Assembly: GCA_026707185.1 (NCBI GenBank)
Contig: JAPOXI010000015.1
Location: forward strand, 1 to 15,701
DNA length: 15,701 bases
Direction: 5' to 3'
Source of the DNA: Chloroflexota bacterium
GTDB lineage: Bacteria > Chloroflexota > UBA11872
Notes under the pieces: model-generated
What the model saw: only the letters and a program-made list of their open reading frames with translations
Databases searched by the model: none
What the model was told of the DNA's origin: nothing
Position numbers and translations under genes: made by a program
Part shown: piece after piece, positions 6,619 through 13,464 of the stretch
How positions within the stretch are numbered: the stretch's first letter is position 1
Layout: each line of letters opens with the position of its first letter

Positions 6619-7353
6619 GTGGACACACGTCAGATCGGAATCGTGTGGCCGGAACCTGTGCAGGACCGGCACCGGGCGGAACTGAATCGGTTTCTCGGGC
6701 CCGATCTCGTGGTGGACATCGAACCCACGAGGACCGATCCGGAGCCGGAACAGAACATCACGCTGGCGCTGGTGGAGAGACTGGCTCGAGATCCCGAGAA
6801 CGGCCGCGCGGCGGGGCGGCTGGCTGAGCGTGGGGCGCAGGTCGTGGCGTACGGCTGTACGTCAGGCAGCTATGTGCTGGGTCCGGAAGGCGACGCCGCC
6901 ATCATCGCGGCAATGCAGGCAGCATCCGGGTTGCCCGCGACGACGACCTCATCGGCTGTCGTTGCGGCCCTGCGAGTGCTGGGCGTGCAGTCCGTGGCGG
7001 TGCTTTCGCCGCACATCGACGACCTGAACGACCGGCTGCGGGCCTATCTGGAAGCCGCCGGATTCATGGTGGCGTCCATGGTCGGATTGAACCTTCGTTG
7101 CGATATCGAAGCCGTGGAGCCCGCCGAGACTCGACAGATCGTGGAGTCCCAGGTGGACAGGTCCGAAGCGGACGCGGTGTTTATCAGCTGCACCGGCATG
7201 CGGACGGCGGAAGTCATCGCTGCGATGGAGGCGTCGCTGGGCAGGCCGGTGGTGACGGCCAACCAGGCGACGCTGTGGCGCGTCCGGCAACTGGCAGGCA
7301 TTTCGTCAGCCACGCCCGATCGCGGACGCCTGCTCGCAGCTTCGCTCGGATGA
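6619..7353 (+). CDS. Asp/Glu racemase superfamily protein, maleate isomerase / arylmalonate decarboxylase-like
   Basis: The protein has 244 residues, the normal size for this family. The start is taken as GTG 6619, five nt after the M24 stop, because the family's first strand (QIGIVWPEP) begins right after it. The frame is open further upstream, but only inside the M24 gene. Two cysteines lie where the family has its acid/base pair: C80 in YGCTSGSYVLG and C191 in FISCTGMRT. Arylmalonate decarboxylase has only one Cys, so a racemase or cis-trans isomerase such as maleate isomerase fits better. The central VAVLSPHIDDLNDRL segment is also typical. In this operon the enzyme could process an acid released by the M24 hydrolase or made by the AKR; that is inference. 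No strong Shine-Dalgarno is visible, so translation is probably coupled to the M24 gene. Confidence 0.85.
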   Translation: MDTRQIGIVWPEPVQDRHRAELNRFLGPDLVVDIEPTRTDPEPEQNITLALVERLARDPENGRAAGRLAERGAQVVAYGCTSGSYVLGPEGDAAIIAAMQAASGLPATTTSSAVVAALRVLGVQSVAVLSPHIDDLNDRLRAYLEAAGFMVASMVGLNLRCDIEAVEPAETRQIVESQVDRSEADAVFISCTGMRTAEVIAAMEASLGRPVVTANQATLWRVRQLAGISSATPDRGRLLAASLG

Positions 7354-7437
7354 CCTCGGTCAGGGCAGTCGGCAGCCCTCGATGAATCTCGGGTGGGCGG
7401 GTGTCAACGGTAGGTGCCCCTAAGCCGGCCTTTGGTT

Positions 7438-7472
7438 CGTGTTTGCCGACTGACACGCGTAGCTGAGTCGGC
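7438..7472. terminator. Possible hairpins between convergent genes
   Basis: GCCGACT (7445-7451) and AGTCGGC (7466-7472) are perfect inverted arms around 14 nt. A competing stem CGTGT/ACACG lies at 7438-7442/7453-7457. They sit between the racemase stop and the DUF4143 stop. There is no T-run, so this is a weak call. Nothing else is seen in 7354-7493. Confidence 0.25.
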
Positions 7473-7493
7473 CGACCCGAAATCTGACAGTCG

Positions 7494-8666
7494 CTATTCC
7501 GCTGCTTGGTGGACGCTGTCCCAGGGGATGAGGCGACCGGCTGTTCTGTCTTGGGATTCGCCACCGCCATAGATCACCGCGACGTCGCACGACAGAGAAG
7601 CGGCAGCCAGTTGGCGTTGAACGCGTAGCGCCCCGCCGAAAAGGCTTGAGGCTGGAGTCTGGGACGACTTGGCCTCAACCAGCGTCAGGCCGGACGGACG
7701 TTCAATCACCAGATCGACTTCAGCACCCTCTCGATTTCGGTAAAAGCCGAGGCCCCGCGTTTCGCCGCGGATGAGCCGATGCTTGACGATCTCGGAGACC
7801 ACCCAGGTCTCGAAGATGGCGCCTCGCAGCGGGTGCGTCCGGAGCTGCTCCGGGGCGCGGATGCCGATCAGCCAGCAGGCCAGACCGGTGTCAAAAAAGT
7901 GCAGTTTCGGAGTCTTGACGAGACGTTTGCCGACGTTCCTGTGGAACGGCGGCAGACGGAATACGATGAAGCTGGCTTCGAGAATGCTGAGCCAGGCCTT
8001 TGCCGTCGGCTGTGACACGCCGCAGTCGCTCGCGAGCGAGAGAAAGTTGACCATCTGGCCCGTTCGCCCCGCGCACAACTCGACGAATCGCTGGAACGTT
8101 GCGAGATCGCCGACCTGGCTGATTGTCCGCACGTCGCGTTCCAGGTAAGTGGCCACGTATGACCGGAGCCACTCCGAAGGGTCGGTCCTGCGGTCGAAGA
8201 TGCGGGGATAACCGCCGGCAAACAGGGCTTCTTCCAACGTTCGAGGGTGCTCGTCAAAGCGCACGACTTCGCGGCGCGCAAGCGGAAGGAGGTAGTGCAC
8301 CGATGTTCGCCCGGCCAATGACTGGCTGACCGACGCGGCCAAGGCGAGGTTCTGAGACCCCGTGAGGATCCAGCGGCCGGGTCGCGGATCGCCGTCGATG
8401 ACTTCCTGAAGATAAGCCGGAAGGTCCGGGACTCTCTGAACTTCATCAATGATGGAGCCGTCGGGATACTGGGCAAGGAAGCCGCGGGGGTCCTCGGCGG
8501 CAAACGCTCTCGTGTCCGGAGCCTCCAGGCTGACGTAGCTGTGCTCGGGAAACACGGCCCGGGCAAGGGTAGTCTTGCCGCTCTGCCGAGGACCGGTCAG
8601 GGTGATGGATGGCGCTGTCTGCGCCGCTCGCACCAGTCGGGGTGCGAGGTCACGCGGGATTGCCAT
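7494..8666 (-). CDS. AAA-type ATPase with DUF4143 C-terminal domain
   Basis: The protein has 390 residues, typical for this family. The N-terminal ATPase has Walker A at 25-32 (GPRQSGKT), Walker B ending D74-E75 in SIIDEVQRVPDL, and a sensor-like ILTGSQN near residue 100. The C-terminal DUF4143 part includes FETWVVSEIVKHRL and then FYRNREGAEVDLVIE...LVEAKSS, which resembles the E...D...ExK core of PD-(D/E)XK nucleases. Members are common, patchily spread single genes of unknown function, often with many copies per genome; an archaeal member, found as a stand-alone gene, gave the family its crystal structures. The start is ATG at 8664-8666 with no strong ribosome site. A 35-bp imperfect palindrome lies 22 nt upstream and may control it. 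It stands alone, facing the racemase-like gene tail to tail. Confidence 0.9.
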   Translation of the reverse strand: MAIPRDLAPRLVRAAQTAPSITLTGPRQSGKTTLARAVFPEHSYVSLEAPDTRAFAAEDPRGFLAQYPDGSIIDEVQRVPDLPAYLQEVIDGDPRPGRWILTGSQNLALAASVSQSLAGRTSVHYLLPLARREVVRFDEHPRTLEEALFAGGYPRIFDRRTDPSEWLRSYVATYLERDVRTISQVGDLATFQRFVELCAGRTGQMVNFLSLASDCGVSQPTAKAWLSILEASFIVFRLPPFHRNVGKRLVKTPKLHFFDTGLACWLIGIRAPEQLRTHPLRGAIFETWVVSEIVKHRLIRGETRGLGFYRNREGAEVDLVIERPSGLTLVEAKSSQTPASSLFGGALRVQRQLAAASLSCDVAVIYGGGESQDRTAGRLIPWDSVHQAAE

Positions 8667-8688
8667 GCGTTGATGTTACCGAGAATAG

Positions 8689-8723
8689 TGTGCCAATTCA
8701 AAATTAGCCTTTGACTTGGCACA
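8689..8723. promoter_or_regulatory. 35-bp imperfect palindrome upstream of the DUF4143 gene
   Basis: The 14-nt arms 8689-8702 (TGTGCCAATTCAAA) and 8710-8723 (TTTGACTTGGCACA) are complementary with one mismatch, around a 7-nt AT-rich loop. The outer 8 bp, TGTGCCAA and TTGGCACA, pair perfectly. The site is AT-rich in a GC-rich window and lies 22 nt upstream of the ATPase start. An operator overlapping the promoter is the simplest reading; it also lies 72 nt upstream of the divergent methyltransferase. Confidence 0.6.
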
Positions 8724-8795
8724 TAGGCCGCCTCTCGAACGACTGATCGGCGATGCCAAAATGGCGAGCCGAGCGAGCGAGGCGGCAAAGCACGG

Positions 8796-9695
8796 GTGAG
8801 CGAGACGAAAGCCGGCCAGCAACTGACCGGGCCGGCCAGTCCGAACCTATCCGCCGATAGCTATGCCGGCACCGCCGAGGCCTATGCGCGCTACCGAGTT
8901 CCCTACCCGGCCGAACTGCTCGCCGATCTGAGGCATCGCGCCAGCGTCACGGGCCAAGGGAGGCTACTTGATCTGGCTTGCGGTCCGGGACGCCTGGCGC
9001 TCCCGCTGGCGCCGTACTTCAGCGAAGTCTGGGCAGTCGATCAAGAGCCAGAGATGGTCAAGGTCGGAAGCGCGCGAGCCCAGGGCCAGGGTCTATCGAA
9101 CATTCGATGGATGGTCGGGCGGGCTGAGGAGGTCGACGCTTCGCCGGAGTCCCTTGAACTCATCGCCATCGGCGAGGCCTTTCACCGGCTGGATCAGCGC
9201 CTGATCGCCGAACGCGCCATGGAGTGGCTCGCGCCCGGTTGCGGCCTGGCCACGCTGGGATGCTTCAGTCTGATGCAAGGACGCGAGCCGTGGCACGACG
9301 TTTTGCGAGCGGTCGTTCGACGGTGGAGGAGCGACGGCTCCACCGTGACCACGAGCGCGCCGCTACCATCCCGGCCTCGCGGCTCTGATCACGATCGCAA
9401 AGTGTTGTCGATGTTCGGATTCGAGGACCTGGGTACCTACGACTTCCCGCATCCCTACGTCTGGACGCTGGACTCGATCCTGGGAAATCTCCGATCTACC
9501 TCCAGGCTCTCCCGGCGGACGCTGGGGCGTGAGGCTGAGCACTTCGAATCCGATCTGCGGCGCGAGTTACTCGTGCACGACTCCAGCGGCCGCTACCCCG
9601 AAACGCTCCGCTTCGGCTACAGCCTGCTCAGAAAGCCTGGAGATTGTGGAGAGGCCCAACTCGGGATCAGCCAGCCAGTCCGCCGTCTTCCGTAG
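8796..9695 (+). CDS. Class I SAM-dependent methyltransferase
   Basis: The protein has 299 residues starting on GTG 8796; no better start lies nearby, and the ribosome site (gaggcgg, 8779-8785) is modest. Residues 19-37 (SADSYAGTAEAYARYRVPYP) form the N-terminal pattern that precedes the SAM fold in UbiE/UbiG-like methyltransferases. Motif I is residues 57-66 (LLDLACGPGR), followed by an acidic strand end in VWAVDQEPEM, which would hold the ribose, and by IRWMVGRAEEV. The substrate cannot be read from sequence. The C-terminal third is less typical. The gene is divergent from the DUF4143 ATPase, with the palindrome between them, and its last 29 nt overlap the end of the convergent glycosidase-like gene. 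Confidence 0.85.
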   Translation: MSETKAGQQLTGPASPNLSADSYAGTAEAYARYRVPYPAELLADLRHRASVTGQGRLLDLACGPGRLALPLAPYFSEVWAVDQEPEMVKVGSARAQGQGLSNIRWMVGRAEEVDASPESLELIAIGEAFHRLDQRLIAERAMEWLAPGCGLATLGCFSLMQGREPWHDVLRAVVRRWRSDGSTVTTSAPLPSRPRGSDHDRKVLSMFGFEDLGTYDFPHPYVWTLDSILGNLRSTSRLSRRTLGREAEHFESDLRRELLVHDSSGRYPETLRFGYSLLRKPGDCGEAQLGISQPVRRLP

Positions 9696-11313
9696 TGAAC
9701 TGGAACGAATAAAGCTCAGCGTTGCGCAGGCTGAACCGGAGGCGGCGGTAAGGGGCGCCGGGGCGACGGGGGTCGAGGATGCCGGCGTCCGCGGGCGGAA
9801 TGGCCGGGCTTCCGTTCCAGGTGACAGTGTGGTTCAGCGCGTCGCCGGTGAAGGGGTCGCAGTCGGCTTCAGTGGCGCCCGGCAGCGGGCGGTCCTGGGC
9901 GTCGGTGACTTCTACCCGGACGTAGCCGCCGGGCCGGCAGCGGGCGTTGATGCACAGGCGGTCGCCGGGGGCCACCATCGGCTCGGTGACGATCAGGCCC
10001 TCGCGCTCGCGGCCGGCGTCCAGCGACACGAATCCGTCAGGCCGCATGCGGGCCAGGCCGAGGGCGTAGCCGACGTTGCTCATGTCGTCGACTTCGGGCA
10101 GGTGGTCCCAGGCGGTGGATCCGGCGTACTGCTCGGGCGGGCCAGCGAACCACCAGTCGTGGTGGTTGCGCGAGCCGCCGTAGTAGACGCGCAGCTCACC
10201 GGCTTGCGTGACGGGCGCGCTCGAAACGTTGACCATGAATTGGTCCCAGGCGCCAAGCGGGCCGGGTTCCAGCCACGGGCGACCCGGCCACACGCGGCGC
10301 CAGGATCGTCCATCGCGGCTGTGGGTCAGTTCCACGTGCATGGTGTTGCTGACCATGTTGAACACGCCCATGAAGCCGAGCCATTGGGCGCCGACCCGAT
10401 ACATCGACATGCCGTAGAACGACGTGTCGAGATTGTCGATGTCGGGGTCCGGGGCTAGCACGAGCCGGGGCCGGGTCCAGTGGTGAAAGTCGGCGCTTTC
10501 CATCATGAAGACGCGGCGGCGGTTGCGGCCGCCAGGCTGGTCGGTGGCTACGTCATAGGTGGGCGTGCCGCCGGTAGGTCCCAGCGGCGGCAGGCGGAGC
10601 GGGTCGGGCGCGCCAACCATGAAGGGGTGGCGGGTGATGGCGAGATAGGCGCGGGACTCGGGATCGACGGCGACGATGGCCGTGTCGTCCAGACGCGCGC
10701 GCTCGGCGCCGACCACCGGGGGCTCGTCCAGCGGCGTCCAGTGAATGCCATCGGGCGAGACGCCGTGGCGAACGACGCCTCCGCCGACCTCCTCTTCCGT
10801 GGGCGGCACGTGGAAGTAAAGGGCCTTGAACCGACGAGATTCGTCGGTTTCCCATGGGTCTCGCAGCAAGCCCATCGAGTGCGGCGAGCCGTCGACTTCC
10901 GAGCCCATGACGATATTGGTGTCTTCACCATCGTGGCTGAACATGCCCATCGGGGGTTTGGCGAAGGTCTCGCCGTCGTCGGTGTGGGCGTAGAGGTAGC
11001 GCATGCGGGCGTTGGCCCAGGCGTGAATGGTGCCGCCTTCGCCGCGAGCCAGCTTGTCGCGGTCCAACCACCAGTTTTCGTACATGCAGTGGGTGCGCCC
11101 GGAATCCGCGTCGTGCCAGGTCTGCCAGCCGTTGAATGAGAAGTAGGTGATGTGCTCCCAGGGCCGGTCGGCCTGGATGACGGGATTGGCCGGCGATTTG
11201 GCCGGCCTGTGGACGGTACGGGTGACGTTGGCGACGGCACTGACCACGCCGTTGTCGAAGAAGTACTGCGGCGCATCACCGATCACGAGTTCCGTCGGGT
11301 CCAGGCGGGGCAT
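9667..11313 (-). CDS. Beta-propeller glycosidase-like protein (GH32/GH43-type fold)
   Basis: The protein has 548 residues if it starts at ATG 11311-11313 (MPRLDPTELVIG). The frame is open to 11532, but that extension is low-complexity and covers the divergent pdxA start, so I reject it. An ATG at 11356-11358 is possible. Repeated W-, D- and G-rich blades, for example GVSPDGIHWTPLDEPPVV, MMESADFHHWTRP and ELTHSRDGRSWRRVWPG, match the five-bladed propeller shared by GH32, GH43 and related proteins. The C-terminal 90 residues, with RPGGYVRVEVTDAQDRPLPG and then VTWNGSP...LRFSLRNAELYSFQF, form a beta-sandwich often attached to such propellers in uncharacterised proteins of heterotrophic bacteria. 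I see no signal peptide. Carbohydrate hydrolysis is inferred from fold only; the catalytic acids cannot be assigned by eye. Confidence 0.75.
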   Translation of the reverse strand: MPRLDPTELVIGDAPQYFFDNGVVSAVANVTRTVHRPAKSPANPVIQADRPWEHITYFSFNGWQTWHDADSGRTHCMYENWWLDRDKLARGEGGTIHAWANARMRYLYAHTDDGETFAKPPMGMFSHDGEDTNIVMGSEVDGSPHSMGLLRDPWETDESRRFKALYFHVPPTEEEVGGGVVRHGVSPDGIHWTPLDEPPVVGAERARLDDTAIVAVDPESRAYLAITRHPFMVGAPDPLRLPPLGPTGGTPTYDVATDQPGGRNRRRVFMMESADFHHWTRPRLVLAPDPDIDNLDTSFYGMSMYRVGAQWLGFMGVFNMVSNTMHVELTHSRDGRSWRRVWPGRPWLEPGPLGAWDQFMVNVSSAPVTQAGELRVYYGGSRNHHDWWFAGPPEQYAGSTAWDHLPEVDDMSNVGYALGLARMRPDGFVSLDAGREREGLIVTEPMVAPGDRLCINARCRPGGYVRVEVTDAQDRPLPGATEADCDPFTGDALNHTVTWNGSPAIPPADAGILDPRRPGAPYRRLRFSLRNAELYSFQFTTEDGGLAG

Positions 11314-11510
11314 GGGCAAGGTCTCAGTTGCGGAGGGCGAACCGGCAGGCGCCACCATAGCGGGCGGGAACGGACTCGGGAGTGGCAGTGCGGTTAGCCG
11401 GGCAACACAATGCGCCAGAGATGGATAGGCTGATCGATCTTCGTCGGGACACTTAACGGTGTGGTGATGCCGGCGACATCGCACCGGCCAGCAAGGCAGG
11501 GGGAAGGTGT
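11314..11510. other. Divergent promoter region of the glycosidase-like and pdxA-like genes
   Basis: These 197 nt separate the two divergent starts and must hold both promoters if each gene is transcribed alone. I see no clear -35/-10 pair. A purine run (gcaggggga, then agg) before GTG 11511 can serve as a ribosome site for the pdxA-like gene. Confidence 0.4.
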
Positions 11511-12527
11511 GTGACCGCTGATGGCCTGCCACTCATCGGGCTGATGCTCGGCGACGCCTGTGGCATCGGGCCCGAGGTTGCCGTCAAGGCCATGGCCTCC
11601 GGCGCCGTCCACGATCGTGCTCGTGTTGTGATCGTCGGTGACGTACGCGTCCTCGAGCAGGGCATGCGGGACGCTGGTCTGAGATTTGACTACGACGTCT
11701 ACACGACACTCGACGAAGTGACCTGGCCTCGCCGCACCGTGCCGGTCGTGAATCTCGGCAACATGGATCCCGACCAGATTGAGAGAGGCAAGGTCTCACC
11801 CGAGTCTGGCCTCGCCTGTGGCGAGACACTCAAGCACTTGATCGGCCTCGCGGCGAAGGGAGCCCTCGACATCATCTGCTATGCGTCGCTCAACAAAGCC
11901 GCCCTGCACCGCGGCGGCTGGCGTTTCCCGGACGAGGCCCACATGTTCGCCCACCTCGCGAGGCATGACGGTCTCTTTGGCGAGATGAACGTCATCCCTG
12001 AGTTCAGCACGTTCAGGGTCACCTCCCACGTCGCGCTGCGCGATGTGCCCGACATGATCACGCCCGAACGTCTGACGTCCGTCATACGGCTTGCCGCCCG
12101 GACACTGCGAAGCATGGGCAAGCAATCGCCGCGTCTCGGCGTAGCCGCGCTGAATCCGCACTCGGGAGAAAAGGGGCTGTTTGGCGACGAGGAGATCCGA
12201 ATCATCCGCCCCACCGTTGAGCGACTCCAGGCCGACGGGATTCAGGTCAGCGGCCCCATCCCCTCGGATACGATCTTCTTGAGAGCTCGCCAAGGTGAGT
12301 TCGACAGTGTGGTGATGATGTACCACGATCAGGGACAGATCGCGACCAAGCTCCTTGGCTTCGACAAGGGTGTCACGGTCCACGTTGGCCTGCCTGTCAG
12401 ACTCACGACGCCGGCGCACGGCACGGCATTCGACATCGCCGGCCAGGGCATCGCCGATCCTGGCGGGATGGCGTACGCGCTCCGCCTTGCAGCGCGGCTC
12501 GCAGCTCCTGTCGCTCCGCACGCGTAA
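11511..12527 (+). CDS. PdxA-family dehydrogenase (4-hydroxythreonine-4-phosphate or 4-phospho-threonate/erythronate type)
   Basis: The protein has 338 residues, full length for the family, starting on GTG. It matches PdxA along its whole length: LGDACGIGPEV (13-23), ASLNKAAL (125-132), TSHVALRDV (171-179), LNPHSGEKGLFG (214-225), GPIPSDTIF (248-256), MYHDQG (270-275) and HGTAFDIAGQGIA near the C-terminus. The three metal-binding histidines are H173, H217 and H272. PdxA oxidises and decarboxylates 4-phosphohydroxy-threonine in vitamin B6 synthesis. The related PdxA2 enzymes act on 4-phospho-D-threonate or D-erythronate in sugar-acid catabolism. The first motif differs from the usual GDPAGIGPE (Ala-Cys for Pro-Ala). 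No pdxJ or ksgA is adjacent, so a catabolic PdxA2 role is at least as likely, but the DUF1537-type kinase partner is not in the window either. Cytoplasmic. Confidence 0.9.
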   Translation: MTADGLPLIGLMLGDACGIGPEVAVKAMASGAVHDRARVVIVGDVRVLEQGMRDAGLRFDYDVYTTLDEVTWPRRTVPVVNLGNMDPDQIERGKVSPESGLACGETLKHLIGLAAKGALDIICYASLNKAALHRGGWRFPDEAHMFAHLARHDGLFGEMNVIPEFSTFRVTSHVALRDVPDMITPERLTSVIRLAARTLRSMGKQSPRLGVAALNPHSGEKGLFGDEEIRIIRPTVERLQADGIQVSGPIPSDTIFLRARQGEFDSVVMMYHDQGQIATKLLGFDKGVTVHVGLPVRLTTPAHGTAFDIAGQGIADPGGMAYALRLAARLAAPVAPHA

Positions 12528-12528
12528 T

Positions 12529-12544
12529 CGCGCGTTGCCGCGCG
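12529..12544. terminator. GC-rich hairpin between convergent stops
   Basis: CGCGCG and CGCGCG pair around a TTGC loop, just after the pdxA-like stop and just before the stop of the opposing hypothetical gene. There is no T-run, so confidence is low. Confidence 0.3.
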
Positions 12545-12545
12545 G

Positions 12546-12896
12546 TCAGTCGGAGGCCAGGCGGCGGCGCTCTCGGGCCCGCCCGATGACGCGACGGCGA
12601 GCGTCGCGCATCACCAAGTCCAGGTTTGGCCCATGGTCGGCCGCCGCCAATAGTGCAAACACCCGATCCATGGCCGCCAGGTCGGTGGCGTTAATCGGAT
12701 GCTCGGCTGCCCACGTGCGCAGTGCCCGCAGGACGGCGACGCGCGGTTCCAGGACGAGTGCTCGCGCAGTAGTTTGCGTGTGACGGTCGTGATTCCGATT
12801 CCGGGGCCCGGGGGGCGCCGTGGTTCTGAGCAAGGGTCGGACTCCTTCGTGGATAGAGAGAACCGGTATGCCCGCCCGTTTGAGTAATCCTCTCAC
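12546..12896 (-). CDS. Small hypothetical protein
   Basis: This is an open frame of 116 codons from GTG 12894-12896 to TGA 12546-12548. I do not recognise it. The first 45 residues are basic and low in order. The second half (ALVLEPRVAVLRALRTWAAEHPINATDLAAMDRVFALLAAADHG) looks like amphipathic helices, and the tail is very Arg-rich. No Shine-Dalgarno precedes the GTG, and a shorter start on a downstream GTG or TTG is possible. It is divergent from the helix-turn-helix gene across an AT-rich 79-nt gap and could be its partner. In GC-rich DNA such a frame can also occur by chance, so this is a tentative gene. Confidence 0.4.
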   Translation of the reverse strand: MRGLLKRAGIPVLSIHEGVRPLLRTTAPPGPRNRNHDRHTQTTARALVLEPRVAVLRALRTWAAEHPINATDLAAMDRVFALLAAADHGPNLDLVMRDARRRVIGRARERRRLASD

Positions 12897-12904
12897 AAAT
12901 GAGA
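12891..12904. promoter_or_regulatory. Short inverted repeat at the start of the hypothetical gene
   Basis: TCTCA and TGAGA flank CAAA. The repeat covers the GTG of the minus-strand gene and lies next to the plus-strand promoter. It could be an operator half-site pair; a chance match is possible at this length. Confidence 0.25.
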
Positions 12905-12917
12905 CTACCTATCAAAT

Positions 12918-12946
12918 TTGCAAGATCATATCACTAATGACATAAT
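12918..12946 (+). promoter_or_regulatory. Sigma-70-like promoter of the helix-turn-helix gene
   Basis: TTGCAA (12918-12923), a 17-nt spacer and CATAAT (12941-12946) match four of six and five of six positions of the TTGACA/TATAAT consensus. Transcription would start near 12953, leaving a leader of about 23 nt before ATG 12976. The AT-rich patch stands out from the GC-rich surroundings. Confidence 0.55.
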
Positions 12947-12975
12947 GAGTGTTGCGGATGCAGTTCTGATCGACC

Positions 12976-13464
12976 ATGGCAGGACGGACTCTCGACAAAC
13001 GTGACGAGTTTGCGTGCCGGTTGCGCGCCTATATGGGCTACGCGGACCGGACGTTCGATGACGTCGCGCAGAGCCTGCGGGCACATGGAGTGAACGCCAG
13101 CGTGAGCACCGTCAACCGCTGGTCGCGCGGATTGTCGGTACCAAACATCGTGGCGGCGCAGGCGCTGGGACGAATGGTGGAAGACGCCGGGCTGGTCGCA
13201 CCAGGCGAAGGCGTGAGGTGGCTTCTTAGTGATGGACTCGTCGACCCCGCGGGCGCCACGACCCTGGGGATTCCCGACCTCGACGACTCGGCTCGAAGCT
13301 GGCAGTTCCACACCGCGAGTCCGGCGCTCTCGCAGGCGCTGGCCGAGCGCGGGGTGCCTGCCGCCTACCGTAAGCCGCTGGCCGACCTGCTGACGCAGCT
13401 GCTGGCCGAGATTGAACCGGGTGAGCCAGACTCGCCGTTAGCCGACGAGGACGCCGCTGGCTAG
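12976..13464 (+). CDS. Helix-turn-helix (XRE/phage-repressor-like) protein
   Basis: The protein has 162 residues starting MAGRTLDKRDEFACRLRAYMG. Residues about 10-60 show a helix-turn-helix pattern: FDDVAQSLRAHGV, then NASVSTVNRWSRGLSVPN, in which the STVNRWSRG helix would read DNA. This recalls phage and XRE-type repressors, where a Trp and basic residues follow the recognition helix. The rest (about 75-162) is acidic, helical and unrecognised, ending in an Asp/Glu/Ala-rich tail. A good promoter lies 30 nt upstream, and the start codon lacks a strong ribosome site. Its stop TAG (13462-13464) shares CTAG with the integrase stop on the other strand. It lies on the host side of the tRNA, so it was there before the present element, though it may come from an earlier one. 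Confidence 0.65.
   Translation: MAGRTLDKRDEFACRLRAYMGYADRTFDDVAQSLRAHGVNASVSTVNRWSRGLSVPNIVAAQALGRMVEDAGLVAPGEGVRWLLSDGLVDPAGATTLGIPDLDDSARSWQFHTASPALSQALAERGVPAAYRKPLADLLTQLLAEIEPGEPDSPLADEDAAG

Noticed and set aside
9529..11139. Plus-strand open frames opposite the glycosidase-like gene
   Set aside because: They mirror the real minus-strand gene, are rich in Gly, Val, Ala, Arg and His, and have no recognisable domain.
11314..11532. N-terminal extension of the glycosidase-like protein
   Set aside because: The added residues are low-complexity, are not a credible signal peptide, and would overlap the start of the divergent PdxA-like gene.
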